Shown here in pieces: positions 1-9,735 of a stretch of DNA of 64,000 nt (its first letter is position 1; the number at the start of each line of letters is the position of its first letter). A program made the translations under genes and the position numbers. The DNA is from Nocardioides sp. zg-DK7169 (GTDB lineage: Bacteria; Actinomycetota; Actinomycetes; Propionibacteriales; Nocardioidaceae), in NCBI RefSeq assembly GCF_013155365.1, contig NZ_JABJRA010000012.1, forward strand, positions 1-64,000, given 5' to 3'. A model generated the notes under the pieces. The model had not been told where the DNA came from, searched no databases, and was given only the letters and a program-made list of their open reading frames with translations.

Positions 1-131
1 TGCTTCATCCAGTTCGCCAGCGAGCCTTCGGAGATGCCGAAGTCCTTCGCGATCTGGGACAGCGGTGCCTGGCCCTTGCGGGCCACGGCCACGACGTCGT
101 CGCGGAACTCCTTGGGATAGGGCTTTGCCAC
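1..131 (-). CDS. IS3-family transposase OrfA, N-terminal fragment cut by the window edge
   Basis: The first 43 codons of a small helix-turn-helix protein are visible, from a GTG at 131 with a GGAAGG ribosome site upstream. The start reads VAKPYPKEFRDDVVAVARKG, followed by a helix-turn-helix (SQIAKDFGISEGSLANWMK). This Y-x-K-E-F-R-x-x-V opening is the signature of OrfA of IS3-family transposases, which binds the element ends and is joined to OrfB by frameshifting. OrfB would lie outside the window, so I cannot tell whether the element is intact. The inverted repeats just upstream (149-203) fit an element end. Confidence 0.8.
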   Translation of the reverse strand, partial: MAKPYPKEFRDDVVAVARKGQAPLSQIAKDFGISEGSLANWMK

Positions 132-148
132 GGGGACATCCTTCCGCT

Positions 149-203
149 TGAGGTCGAAACCTCAGAGGTCAGGTGTCAACTCAACTGGGGGCAGTCCCCA
201 GTT
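149..203. repeat. Paired palindromes at the probable end of the IS3-like element
   Basis: Two short hairpins lie immediately outside the OrfA start: TGAGGT/ACCTCA (149-154/159-164, loop CGAA) and AACTGGGG/CCCCAGTT (183-190/196-203, 5-base loop). IS3-type ends in actinobacteria often carry a CCCCAGTTGAGTTGACA-like sequence, and the minus strand here reads that way. The rest of 204-414 holds no gene I can support. Confidence 0.45.
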
Positions 204-414
204 CCGCAGCGTGTTTGACCGACACGCCATGAGCCAACAACTCCAACGCCCGAGCACACACGCCATCGAGATCCCGCAACACAACCTCCGCAGTCGTGTT
301 GCACCGACCAGTTGAGACCGCCCGCACGTACCGGTACCAATCCCAGCAATTGCGCGAAAAAGTACGTGCCCGCGGCCGCGACCCCCGCGGACCTGCGCAA
401 CCCGTCGAGAACCC

Positions 415-2683
<2,269 letters not shown>

Positions 2684-2685
2684 CC

Positions 2686-3687
2686 TCAGTCCTCCCTCAG
2701 CAGCTCGAGCGTGGCGGCCTCGAGCGCCGCCTGCCTCTCGTCGGGGGTGTCGTACTGCCCCGCCGCGGCGCCGTTGATCGTGCGGCCCTCCTCGTAGGCC
2801 TCGACGACCCGCGGGTCGACGTAGGAGGAGCGGGCCAGGGTCGGGGTGTTGCCGAGGAAGCTCGAGACCTCCTTCATCGCCGCGCTCACCGCCCGCCGCC
2901 GCGAGGCCTGGGTGCCCCCGGGCTCCTCGGTCTCCGCCAGCGCGGCCGCGGCCAGCACCGTGGCGTGCCAGGTGCGGAAGTCCTTCGCGGTTGCCTCGAT
3001 GCCGGTGGTGGTGCGGATGTACTCGTTGACCAGCGCCGGCAACAGGTCGCGCCAGCTGCGCCCCTCGCGGTAGGACAGCAGCCGACCGGCCCCGCGGCGG
3101 CGCCGCATCTCCTCGATCGTCTCGACGACGACCGCGTCGTCGATCTCGATGCGGTGCTCGACGCCGGACTTCCCGACGAAACCGAAGACCAGCCGGTCCT
3201 GGCGCCGGCGCACGTGGCGCCGCTCCAGGGTGGTGAGGCCGAAGCTGCCGTTGGTGTCGGCGTAGACGTCGTTGCCGATGCGGAAGTAGCCCAGGTCCAG
3301 CAGGCGTACGGCGGCCGCGCAGGCCCGTTCCAGCGGCATCCCCGCCATGCCCAGGTCGGTCACGACGACCTCGCGGGCCGAGGCCAGCGCAGCGCCGAAG
3401 GCCAGCATCCGGTCGAACTTCTCCGCATCGCGGCGCTCGCGCCAGGCCGGGTGGTAGAGGTACTGGCGCCGCCCGGCGGCGTCGGTGCCGACCGCCTGGA
3501 GGTGGCCGTTCTCGTGCGGCGTGACCCAGACGTCGGTCCACGCGGGCGGGATCACCAGGTCGCGCACCCGCTCGGCGTCCTCCTCGGGGAGGCGGGCGCC
3601 GTGCTGGTCGAGGTAGACGAAGCCGCGCCCGGCCCGCCGCCGGGTCCAGCCCGGCTGGTCGGGAGAGGTACGGCGCAGTCGTGGCAC
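2686..3687 (-). CDS. DNA topoisomerase IB (poxvirus/bacterial type)
   Basis: Type IB topoisomerase of 333 residues that relaxes supercoils through a 3'-phosphotyrosine intermediate. The catalytic set is visible: R137 in YFRIGND, K173 in FVGKSG, R238 and H241 in KDFRTWH, and tyrosine Y289 in SSYVDPRV, the classic S-x-x-Y-x-D-P-R active site. The N-terminal domain contains IPPAWTDVW and an N-G-H-L-Q-A-x-G-x-D segment typical of bacterial members. Bacterial TopIB is accessory, since TopA and gyrase suffice. I take the GTG at 3687 because it lies just before the conserved N-terminal region. No strong ribosome site is seen. It is coupled to the macro-domain gene downstream. Confidence 0.93.
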   Translation of the reverse strand: MPRLRRTSPDQPGWTRRRAGRGFVYLDQHGARLPEEDAERVRDLVIPPAWTDVWVTPHENGHLQAVGTDAAGRRQYLYHPAWRERRDAEKFDRMLAFGAALASAREVVVTDLGMAGMPLERACAAAVRLLDLGYFRIGNDVYADTNGSFGLTTLERRHVRRRQDRLVFGFVGKSGVEHRIEIDDAVVVETIEEMRRRRGAGRLLSYREGRSWRDLLPALVNEYIRTTTGIEATAKDFRTWHATVLAAAALAETEEPGGTQASRRRAVSAAMKEVSSFLGNTPTLARSSYVDPRVVEAYEEGRTINGAAAGQYDTPDERQAALEAATLELLRED

Positions 3688-3734
3688 GCCGGAGAAGTAG
3701 CCGCGCCGACGACCCCACAAACCCCGGCCGGCCC

Positions 3735-3843
3735 GTTGAGTCGAGAGTCCTGACGGTCGAGTCGAGAGTGGTGCACGTCGAGTCGGTACGTCGGGCACCA
3801 CAAGCGCCGACTCGACGCACCACACGCGCCGACTCGGGGGATG
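3735..3843. repeat. Intergenic cluster of short direct and inverted GAGTCG/CGACTC repeats
   Basis: The gap between the topoisomerase IB gene and the next gene upstream carries repeated units: GTCGAGAGT twice (near 3740-3749 and 3761-3769), GCGCCGACTCG twice (near 3804-3813 and 3826-3836), and an imperfect inverted repeat of GTGGTGCACGTCGAGTCGG (3768-3786) with CCGACTCGACGCACCAC (3807-3823). It could be a dispersed palindromic repeat or a regulator-binding cluster. No coding potential is evident. Confidence 0.6.
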
Positions 3844-3844
3844 G

Positions 3845-4891
3845 TCAGCGCGAGCGGCCCCACAGCCAGCGCAGCAGCACCACCAGCGCGCCCAGGCCCA
3901 GCCAGCCGCCGAGGAACCACGGCCACCCCGGGCGTCCGCCGGGGTCTCCCTTGTCGCCGGCGTCCCCTGCGTCCTCGGCCTGCTGCGACGCGGGGGCCTC
4001 GCCAGCCGCCTCGGCGTCCACCTCGGGCGCAGCGGAGCCGGACGGCGCGTCCGCGGCCAGCGCGGCACGCACCTCCGGCGACAGCGCGACGCGCAGCACC
4101 GGCTCGTGCAGCCCCTCGGAGAGCACCAGCACCTCGGCGTCCTGTCCGGCCGTGCCGTCACCGGGGTCGACCGCGAGCGCCTCGCCCTGGCGCTGGGGCG
4201 GCAGCTCGACGGGCGCGACCCGTTCCAGGGTCGGCCAGCTCAGCAGCACCGCCCCGCTGTAGCCGCGCACCAGCAGGTGCCTCCCGTCGGGCCAGAAGGC
4301 GCCGTCGGTGGCGAAGGCCGGGCCGGGGCCGAGGCGGCGCAGCCGGTTGGGGCGATCCGCGTCGAGGCGGCGCGGGACGGCGTACACGGACCCGCCGAGG
4401 ACCTCCTTGGAGACCACGAGCAGCTGCCCGGTGCCCGGGTGCGCGAGCAGCGTCTCGGCGTCGCGGGCGCCGTCGGGGTAGACCAGCTCGAAGCGCTCCG
4501 GCTCGACCGTGCGGTCCCCGCGCCCGACCGGCACCCGCAGCAGCGAGACCGAGTCGCGGACCGCGCGGTTGTCGCCGATGTCGCCCACCCAGACGTGCCC
4601 GGGGCCGGCGGGCGCGAGCGCCTCGGTGTCGCGGGGCGCCTCGCTCCAGCTGGTGGTGCCGACGGTCTTCCCCGTGCCGGGGTCGACGACGAAGACCCGT
4701 CCCCCGTCGCCTGAGTCGTTGACGACGACCAGGTCGCCGTCGACGACCACCAGGCCACTCGCCTCGGTGATCGCGGGGTCGGCGATCTCGACCACCACGT
4801 CGGGCTCGGGGCGGGGCGCGGCCGCCGCCCCCAGGGCGAACGGCACGGCCACGAGGAGGGCCAGGAGCCCCTCAGGCCGGGGCCGGCGCAT
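3845..4891 (-). CDS. Exported, C-terminally membrane-anchored protein with propeller-like repeats, function unknown
   Basis: The 348-residue protein begins with a signal peptide (hydrophobic residues about 8-25, ending AAAA). A luminal domain follows with repeated strand patterns such as GLVVVDGDLVVVNDSGDGGRV, HVWVGDIGDNRAVRDSV and FWPDGRHLLVRGY, which resemble blades of a beta-propeller of the SMP-30/NHL kind. Residues about 285-320 are an acidic, Ala/Gly-rich linker. A hydrophobic stretch (WFLGGWLGLGALVVLL) with a WGRSR tail anchors it in the membrane. The start overlaps the end of the methyltransferase gene by 20 bases, so translation is probably coupled. The VGDIGDNRA motif recurs in actinobacterial exported propeller proteins, but I assign no enzyme activity. 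Confidence 0.72.
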   Translation of the reverse strand: MRRPRPEGLLALLVAVPFALGAAAAPRPEPDVVVEIADPAITEASGLVVVDGDLVVVNDSGDGGRVFVVDPGTGKTVGTTSWSEAPRDTEALAPAGPGHVWVGDIGDNRAVRDSVSLLRVPVGRGDRTVEPERFELVYPDGARDAETLLAHPGTGQLLVVSKEVLGGSVYAVPRRLDADRPNRLRRLGPGPAFATDGAFWPDGRHLLVRGYSGAVLLSWPTLERVAPVELPPQRQGEALAVDPGDGTAGQDAEVLVLSEGLHEPVLRVALSPEVRAALAADAPSGSAAPEVDAEAAGEAPASQQAEDAGDAGDKGDPGGRPGWPWFLGGWLGLGALVVLLRWLWGRSR

Positions 4892-6134
4892 CCTCGGTCG
4901 TCTCCTCGGCGGGCAGCTCCCCGAGCAGAACCGCCAGGCGCGGGCGCAGCGACCAGGTCCGCACGAGCTCGTCGTACTCCGAGCGCAGGCTGCCGCCCTT
5001 GACCGGCGACCCGGCCCGCACCGCGCGCAGCAGGGTGTTGCGCGGGGTGTGCTGGCTCTCGACGAACTGCACGACGTCGACGCGGTAGCCCTGCAGCCGC
5101 ATCAGGGTCGCGCGGATCCCGTCGGTGAGGGTGTCCGCGAGCCGCTCGCGCAGGATGCCGTGCCGGGTCAGCTGCGCGTACGGCGCGGGGGTGGGCGAGC
5201 GGCGCAGCTGCGCGGCGACGTCGTGGTGACAGCACGGTGCGGCCAGCACCAGCTGGGCGCCCCACTCGACCGCGCGGGCGAGCGCCTCGTCGGTCGCGGT
5301 GTCGCAGGCGTGCAGCGCCAGCACCACGTCGGGGGCGCGGTCGAGCTCGACGCCGCCGATGCTGCCGACCACGAACTCGGCGTCGACGCCGAGCTCACGG
5401 GCCACCGCGGTGTTGTGCTCGCGCGACTGCTCCTTGACGTCCACGCCGGTCACCACGACCGGCAGGTCGCGCACCGAGGTCAGGAACCGCTGGGCGGCGA
5501 AGGTGAGGTAGGCGTTGCCGCAGCCGAGGTCGACGACCCGCAACGGGTCCTCGGCGCTCGGGCGGCGCAGCTGGCCCTTGGCGAGGGCGTCGCTGATCGA
5601 GGAGTCGAGCAGCCGCAGGAACTCCTCGACCTGGCGGTACTTCGCCTGTCGGCTCGGCTTGAGCCGGCCCTGGGCGTCGGTGAGGCCGAGGGCGCGGAAC
5701 AGCGGGTCGTCCTCGGCGAGCAGGCGCTGCTTGTCGCGGTCGTGGCCGCGCTCGACCGCGACCGGGGTCTCCCGCTCGGTGGTGTGCAGCAGCGCCTCGA
5801 GCTTCTTGGTGACCCGCACCTGGTGGCTCTGGGTGGTGGTCTCCACGTGCCAGTTGCCGAACGGCTCGTCGATGAGCTCGTCCACCGCGGCCCGGGCCGC
5901 GTCGCTCGGCCCGTCCGGCCCGACGGGGTGGTTGACGGTGTGCGCCTGGGTCTGGTCGTAGGAGGTGATCTGCAGGTGCCGGCCGGCCTTGAGGTCGACG
6001 TAGCGCAGCTCGACGCGGCGCCAGCGCGGCTGGGTGCCCTTCTGGCGGCCCGAGGCGACGGCGCGCACCAGGCTGTCGGGGTCCAGCAGGTGGCTCCGCA
6101 TCCGGTTCAGCACCCGCAGCAGCGGCTCGCTCAT
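4872..6134 (-). CDS. SAM-dependent methyltransferase (Methyltransf_32-like)
   Basis: The 420-residue protein has a Rossmann methyltransferase core in its C-terminal half. Motif I is RVVDLGCGNAYLTFA, motif II is VVVTGVDVKEQSREH, and DVVLALHACDTATDEALARAV then LAAPCCHHD is the pattern of the GSTCD/Methyltransf_32 group, proposed RNA or small-molecule methyltransferases. The N-terminal 180 residues hold an uncharacterised domain that includes KLEALLHTTERETPV. The ATG at 6134 overlaps the TGA of the 28-codon gene upstream in an ATGA, and the end overlaps the exported-protein gene by 20 bases. The three genes therefore look like one operon. The substrate is unknown. Confidence 0.85.
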   Translation of the reverse strand: MSEPLLRVLNRMRSHLLDPDSLVRAVASGRQKGTQPRWRRVELRYVDLKAGRHLQITSYDQTQAHTVNHPVGPDGPSDAARAAVDELIDEPFGNWHVETTTQSHQVRVTKKLEALLHTTERETPVAVERGHDRDKQRLLAEDDPLFRALGLTDAQGRLKPSRQAKYRQVEEFLRLLDSSISDALAKGQLRRPSAEDPLRVVDLGCGNAYLTFAAQRFLTSVRDLPVVVTGVDVKEQSREHNTAVARELGVDAEFVVGSIGGVELDRAPDVVLALHACDTATDEALARAVEWGAQLVLAAPCCHHDVAAQLRRSPTPAPYAQLTRHGILRERLADTLTDGIRATLMRLQGYRVDVVQFVESQHTPRNTLLRAVRAGSPVKGGSLRSEYDELVRTWSLRPRLAVLLGELPAEETTEDAPAPA

Positions 6135-6217
6135 CGCGTCACCGCCGCGACCACCACGATGACCAGCAGCAGCACCAGGAAGGCCGGGATGATGAAGCGG
6201 CGGTGGCGTGGGTTCAC
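6131..6217 (-). CDS. 28-residue single-span membrane peptide
   Basis: A very short gene reads VNPRHRRFIIPAFLVLLLVI and then VVVAAVTR: a basic head (RHRR) followed by about 18 consecutive hydrophobic residues, i.e. one membrane span. The GTG at 6217 is the only possible start, since an in-frame stop lies four codons upstream. A TAGACT -10 hexamer at 6224-6229 ends six bases before it, as at other leaderless genes in this window. The stop overlaps the methyltransferase ATG as ATGA. The coding pattern (clean hydrophobic span, coupling, promoter) makes it more than a chance frame. Function is unknown. Confidence 0.62.
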   Translation of the reverse strand: MNPRHRRFIIPAFLVLLLVIVVVAAVTR

Positions 6218-6223
6218 CCCTCC

Positions 6224-6229
6224 AGTCTA
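6224..6229 (-). promoter_or_regulatory. -10 hexamer TAGACT for the membrane-peptide/methyltransferase operon
   Basis: TAGACT on the minus strand, six bases before the GTG at 6217, implies a transcript starting at or next to the start codon. No convincing -35 is seen 17 bases upstream. Confidence 0.5.
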
Positions 6230-6282
6230 GGAGCGCCGCCCCCGCGGACCGGCATCGCTGGCGGCGCCGCCTCGGCCCCCGC

Positions 6283-9108
6283 TCAGGCTTCCAGGCGCGA
6301 GGCGAGCAGCTCGGCGAGGTGCATCGTCTCGACGTCGGCGAGGTCCGCGAGCTGCACCCGGCACGACATGCCGTCGGCGAGCACCACCGCACCGGGGTTG
6401 GCCCGGACCGCCGGCATCAGGTGCGTCTCCGCCACCGCCACCGAGACCTCGTAGTGCCCCTTCTCCATGCCGAAGTTGCCGGCCAGGCCGCAGCAGCCGG
6501 CGACCTTGGTGAGCGTGGCCCCGGCGTCGCGCAGCAGCTTCTCGTCGGCCGACCAGCCCAGCACCGAGGAGTGGTGGCAGTGCGGCTGGGCGACGATCTC
6601 GGTGCCGCTCAGGTCGGGCATCCGCACCAGGCCCTCGCCGACCAGGTCGGTGAGCAGCTCGGCGAAGGTCCGCACGCCGCCGGCCACCCGCGCCGCGGCC
6701 GGGTCGTCGGTGAGCTCGACGGCGTCGGTGCGCAGGGTCGCCAGGCAGGACGGCTCGAGCCCGATCACCGGCACGCCGGAGTCGACGTACGAAGCCAGCG
6801 TGCGCACGGTGCGCTCCATGATCGCGCGCGCCTGGTCCAGCTGGCCGGTGGTCACCCAGGTCAGGCCGCAGCAGGCGGCCTCGTCGATGACCCGCACCCG
6901 CAGGCCGGCGGCCTCGAGCACCTTGATCGCGGCGTGCCCGCTGCGCGGGAAGAAGTGGTCGGTGAAGGAGTCGGCCCACACCCACACGTCCGGCGCCTGC
7001 ACGGGCTGCTGGCCCGCGGCCTTGGCGGCGGCGCGCCGGCTGCGGCGCAGGGTGGTGGTCGCGAAGGCGGGGATCGAGCGGCGCTGGTCGATCCCCGCGG
7101 TGGCGCGCGCGAGCGAGGCGAGCGGCTTGACCCGCATCGCGGCGTTGGCCAGCGGCGCCAGCGGGGCGCTCATCCGCACCCACTGCGGCAGCCGGCCGAG
7201 CAGGTAGTGGGTGCGCGGGCGCACCTTGCCGGCGTAGGTCTGGTGCAGCACCTCGGACTTGTAGGTCGCCATGTCGATGCCGGTCGGGCAGTCCGAGGAG
7301 CAGCCCTTGCACGACAGGCACAGGTCGAGCGCCTCGTGCACCGCCGGGTCCTGCACGCCCTGCACCAGGGCGCCGTCGAGCGCCTCCTGGAGCACCCGGG
7401 CGCGCCCGCGGGTGGAGTCCTTCTCCTCGCGGGTGGCCTGGTACGACGGGCACATCACGCCGGCGCTGGTGGCGGCGACGCACTTGCCGACGCCGGTGCA
7501 GCGGTGCACGGCGTTGCCGAAGGAGCCCTCGTCGTGCAGGAAGCGCAGCGCGGGGACGCCCTCGCGGGTGCGGGGACGCGTCGGGCGCAGGTCCGCGTCG
7601 AGCGGGGCCGGGTCGACCAGGACGCCGGGGTTGAGCACGTTGGCGGGGTCGCAGATCGCCTTGACCGCGCCGAAGAGCCGCACCGACTCCTCGGGATACA
7701 TGATCGAGAGCAGCTCCGAGCGCGCCCGGCCGTCGCCGTGCTCGCCGGACAGCGACCCGCCGTACTCCGCGAGCTTGTGCGCCGAGGCGACCATGAAGTC
7801 GCGGAACGACGCGCCGCCGTCGTCGAACTTGAAGTCGATGCGCACGTGCACGCAGCCGTCGCCGAAGTGGCCGTAGGGCACCCCGTCGAGGTCGTGCTCG
7901 CGCAGGAGCGCGTCGAAGTCGCGCAGCCAGGAGCCGAGCTGCGCGGGCGGGACCGCGGCGTCCTCCCAGCCGGAGTACGCCGGGGTCGGCAGGCTGCGGC
8001 TGGCCAGCCCGGCGCCGTCCTCGCGGATGCGCCACAGCGCGGCGGCCTCGGCGGCGTCGGTGACCACGCGGTGGTCCAGCGCGCCGGAGGCGGCGACCAC
8101 GGTGGCGAGCAGGGCGGGGTCGACGACCTCGACCATCAGCCAGCCGGCGCCGCGCGGCAGCTCGGGGACCGCGCCGCCGCGGGCGCGGACCAGGTCGGCG
8201 ATCCGGGCGTCCATGCCCTCGCAGGCGACCAGCGCGGAGCCCTCGGTGGAGACGTCGCCCTGGCCGACGGCGGCGAGCAGGCCGGGCACGGCGTCCGCGG
8301 CCTCGAACATGTCGGCGTAGCCGAGCACGACCAGGTGGCGCGCCACCTCCGGGACCAGCCGGACCCGGGCCCGGCGGACCACCGCGAGGGTGCCCTCGGA
8401 GCCGACCAGGAACTTGTCCAGGGAGCGGCGCTCGGGCAGCAGGTGCTCCAGGGAGTAGCCGCTGACCTGGCGCGAGAAGCGGCCGAAGCTGGTGCGCACG
8501 TGCCCGAGGTGGGCCTCGACGAGCGCGGCCAGCTGCCCGGGCACGTCACCGTCGGAGGCGTAGGCCACGTCGAGGTCGACCACGTTGTCGGCGGTGCGGC
8601 CGTAGCCCAGGGCGCGCGAGCCGCAGGCGTTGTTGCCGATCATCCCGCCGATCGTGCAGCGCGGGTGGGTCGAGGGGTCGGGGCCGAAGCGCAGCCCGTG
8701 CGGGGCGGCGGCCTTCTGCAGGTTGGCGTGGATCAGGCCGGGCTCGACCAGCGCGGTGCGGGTCTCCGGGTCGATCTCCAGCACCCGGTTGAGATGGCGC
8801 ACGGTGTCGACCACGATGCCGGTGCCGACCGCGTTGCCGGCGATCGAGGTGCCGGCGCCGCGCATCGTGAGCGGCACACCCAGGGTGCGCGAGGCGTCCA
8901 GCAGGGCGTCCAGCTCGTCGACGTGGCGCGGGCGGGCCACGATCTGCGGCACGACGCGGTAGATGGAGGCGTCGGTGGAGTACATCGCCCGGGTGAGCGT
9001 GGTGTCGTCGACGTCGGTGAGCCCCCGCCGGCGCAGCTCGGCCTTCAGGTCCCCGCTCGCGGGCACGCCCGTGGCGCCCGTGCCTGCGGTGATGGTCTCG
9101 GCGCTCAT
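6283..9108 (-). CDS. FAD-linked dehydrogenase with C-terminal 4Fe-4S/CCG domains (D-lactate/2-hydroxyacid dehydrogenase type)
   Basis: A 941-residue fusion of a PCMH-type FAD-binding oxidase with a GlpC/LutA-like iron-sulfur half. The FAD site is at residues about 40-230 (RGAGTSIAGNAVGTGIVVDT, then GNNACGSRALGYG). A C-terminal FAD-oxidase domain follows, including YGHFGDGCVHVRIDFKFDD. Then come two cysteine clusters, CTGVGKC...CPSYQAT and CLSCKGCSSDCPTG, each expected to hold a 4Fe-4S cluster. Last are CCG-type motifs: EAACCGLTW, HCHHSSVLG and AGCCGLAGNFG. Such enzymes oxidise D-2-hydroxyacids and pass electrons to the quinone pool, but the exact substrate is inferred. Start at ATG 9108 with GAGGAGGGG upstream. 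It overlaps the DUF1648 gene by 4 bases. Confidence 0.88.
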   Translation of the reverse strand: MSAETITAGTGATGVPASGDLKAELRRRGLTDVDDTTLTRAMYSTDASIYRVVPQIVARPRHVDELDALLDASRTLGVPLTMRGAGTSIAGNAVGTGIVVDTVRHLNRVLEIDPETRTALVEPGLIHANLQKAAAPHGLRFGPDPSTHPRCTIGGMIGNNACGSRALGYGRTADNVVDLDVAYASDGDVPGQLAALVEAHLGHVRTSFGRFSRQVSGYSLEHLLPERRSLDKFLVGSEGTLAVVRRARVRLVPEVARHLVVLGYADMFEAADAVPGLLAAVGQGDVSTEGSALVACEGMDARIADLVRARGGAVPELPRGAGWLMVEVVDPALLATVVAASGALDHRVVTDAAEAAALWRIREDGAGLASRSLPTPAYSGWEDAAVPPAQLGSWLRDFDALLREHDLDGVPYGHFGDGCVHVRIDFKFDDGGASFRDFMVASAHKLAEYGGSLSGEHGDGRARSELLSIMYPEESVRLFGAVKAICDPANVLNPGVLVDPAPLDADLRPTRPRTREGVPALRFLHDEGSFGNAVHRCTGVGKCVAATSAGVMCPSYQATREEKDSTRGRARVLQEALDGALVQGVQDPAVHEALDLCLSCKGCSSDCPTGIDMATYKSEVLHQTYAGKVRPRTHYLLGRLPQWVRMSAPLAPLANAAMRVKPLASLARATAGIDQRRSIPAFATTTLRRSRRAAAKAAGQQPVQAPDVWVWADSFTDHFFPRSGHAAIKVLEAAGLRVRVIDEAACCGLTWVTTGQLDQARAIMERTVRTLASYVDSGVPVIGLEPSCLATLRTDAVELTDDPAAARVAGGVRTFAELLTDLVGEGLVRMPDLSGTEIVAQPHCHHSSVLGWSADEKLLRDAGATLTKVAGCCGLAGNFGMEKGHYEVSVAVAETHLMPAVRANPGAVVLADGMSCRVQLADLADVETMHLAELLASRLEA

Positions 9109-9605
9109 CGCCCCTCCTCGGGTCGGTAACGGAACAGCGACATCCACAGCGACCAGATGATCAGGCCGCCCACTCCCCCGCCGATGGCGGCGAGGAACGG
9201 CGTGCCCAGCGTGGGCTCGCCGGCCCGCGCCGTCACGACGACCGAGACCAGCACGGCACTCATCACGAGCATCGCCCCCGCGCCGAGCCCGTACAGGCCG
9301 CCGGCCATGCGCTGCTGGGCCACGGCCTCGCGCTCAGGCGTCGCGGCCCACCACGCGTGGTGCGGGACGTCGACCCACGGCGAGGACAGCGGCTGCCTCG
9401 GCAGCACCCGGGCGGCACCCACCACGGCGAGGGCGAGCACGAGCCCCGCGCCGCCCAGCAGGGCGACGGTCTCGGTGCGCGAGCCCCAGCGCTCGGGGTG
9501 CTCCATGAAGCCCAGGTGCACGGGCACCCGCTCGGGCAGCCGCGTCGCGGCCGCGCCCAGCAGCACGACGTACGCCGCCGTGGTCAGGGTGAACGCGAGC
9601 CGCAC
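9105..9605 (-). CDS. DUF1648 family membrane protein
   Basis: A 166-residue membrane protein with four predicted spans. The early L-P-E-R-V-P-V-H-L-G-F segment followed by W-G-S-R matches the DUF1648 signature (LPxxVPxHxxxxGxxxxx) that also occurs in SdpI-like proteins. Membrane spans are near residues 2-20, 48-66, 105-128 and 138-158, and the tail is short and basic. The start is the GTG at 9605, six bases after a GAGACT hexamer (leaderless pattern). The stop overlaps the ATG of the FAD/Fe-S enzyme, so the two are cotranscribed. The biochemical role of the family is unclear. Confidence 0.8.
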   Translation of the reverse strand: MRLAFTLTTAAYVVLLGAAATRLPERVPVHLGFMEHPERWGSRTETVALLGGAGLVLALAVVGAARVLPRQPLSSPWVDVPHHAWWAATPEREAVAQQRMAGGLYGLGAGAMLVMSAVLVSVVVTARAGEPTLGTPFLAAIGGGVGGLIIWSLWMSLFRYRPEEGR

Positions 9606-9611
9606 CGGCCC

Positions 9612-9617
9612 AGTCTC
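9612..9617 (-). promoter_or_regulatory. -10-like hexamer GAGACT before the DUF1648 gene
   Basis: GAGACT (minus strand) ends six bases before the GTG at 9605. The ANNNT core and spacing match the other leaderless starts. Confidence 0.4.
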
Positions 9618-9706
9618 CCACCCGGTCCACGCCGGGCGCATGCCGCCCGGGACGGGTGAGACGTACGCCGCGGGCCCACCCGGGAGCGCGGCCGGCGGCG
9701 CACCCC

Positions 9707-9712
9707 TAGGAT
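9707..9712 (+). promoter_or_regulatory. -10 hexamer TAGGAT before the GH5 gene
   Basis: TAGGAT lies 23 bases before the ATG at 9736, followed by a GAGGGGG ribosome site. This gives a short 5' leader. No clear -35 box is visible. Confidence 0.45.
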
Positions 9713-9735
9713 GCGGCCCGGCAGAGGGGGATCCG

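Noticed and set aside
176-400. 74-codon minus-strand frame next to the IS3-like element
   Set aside because: No homology pattern, no ribosome site, and it crosses the element-end palindromes. Probably chance or decayed DNA.
9157-9735. Longer N-terminus for the GH5 protein
   Set aside because: The frame is open, but the extension runs opposite the DUF1648 gene and would bury the signal anchor. The ATG at 9736 has a good ribosome site.
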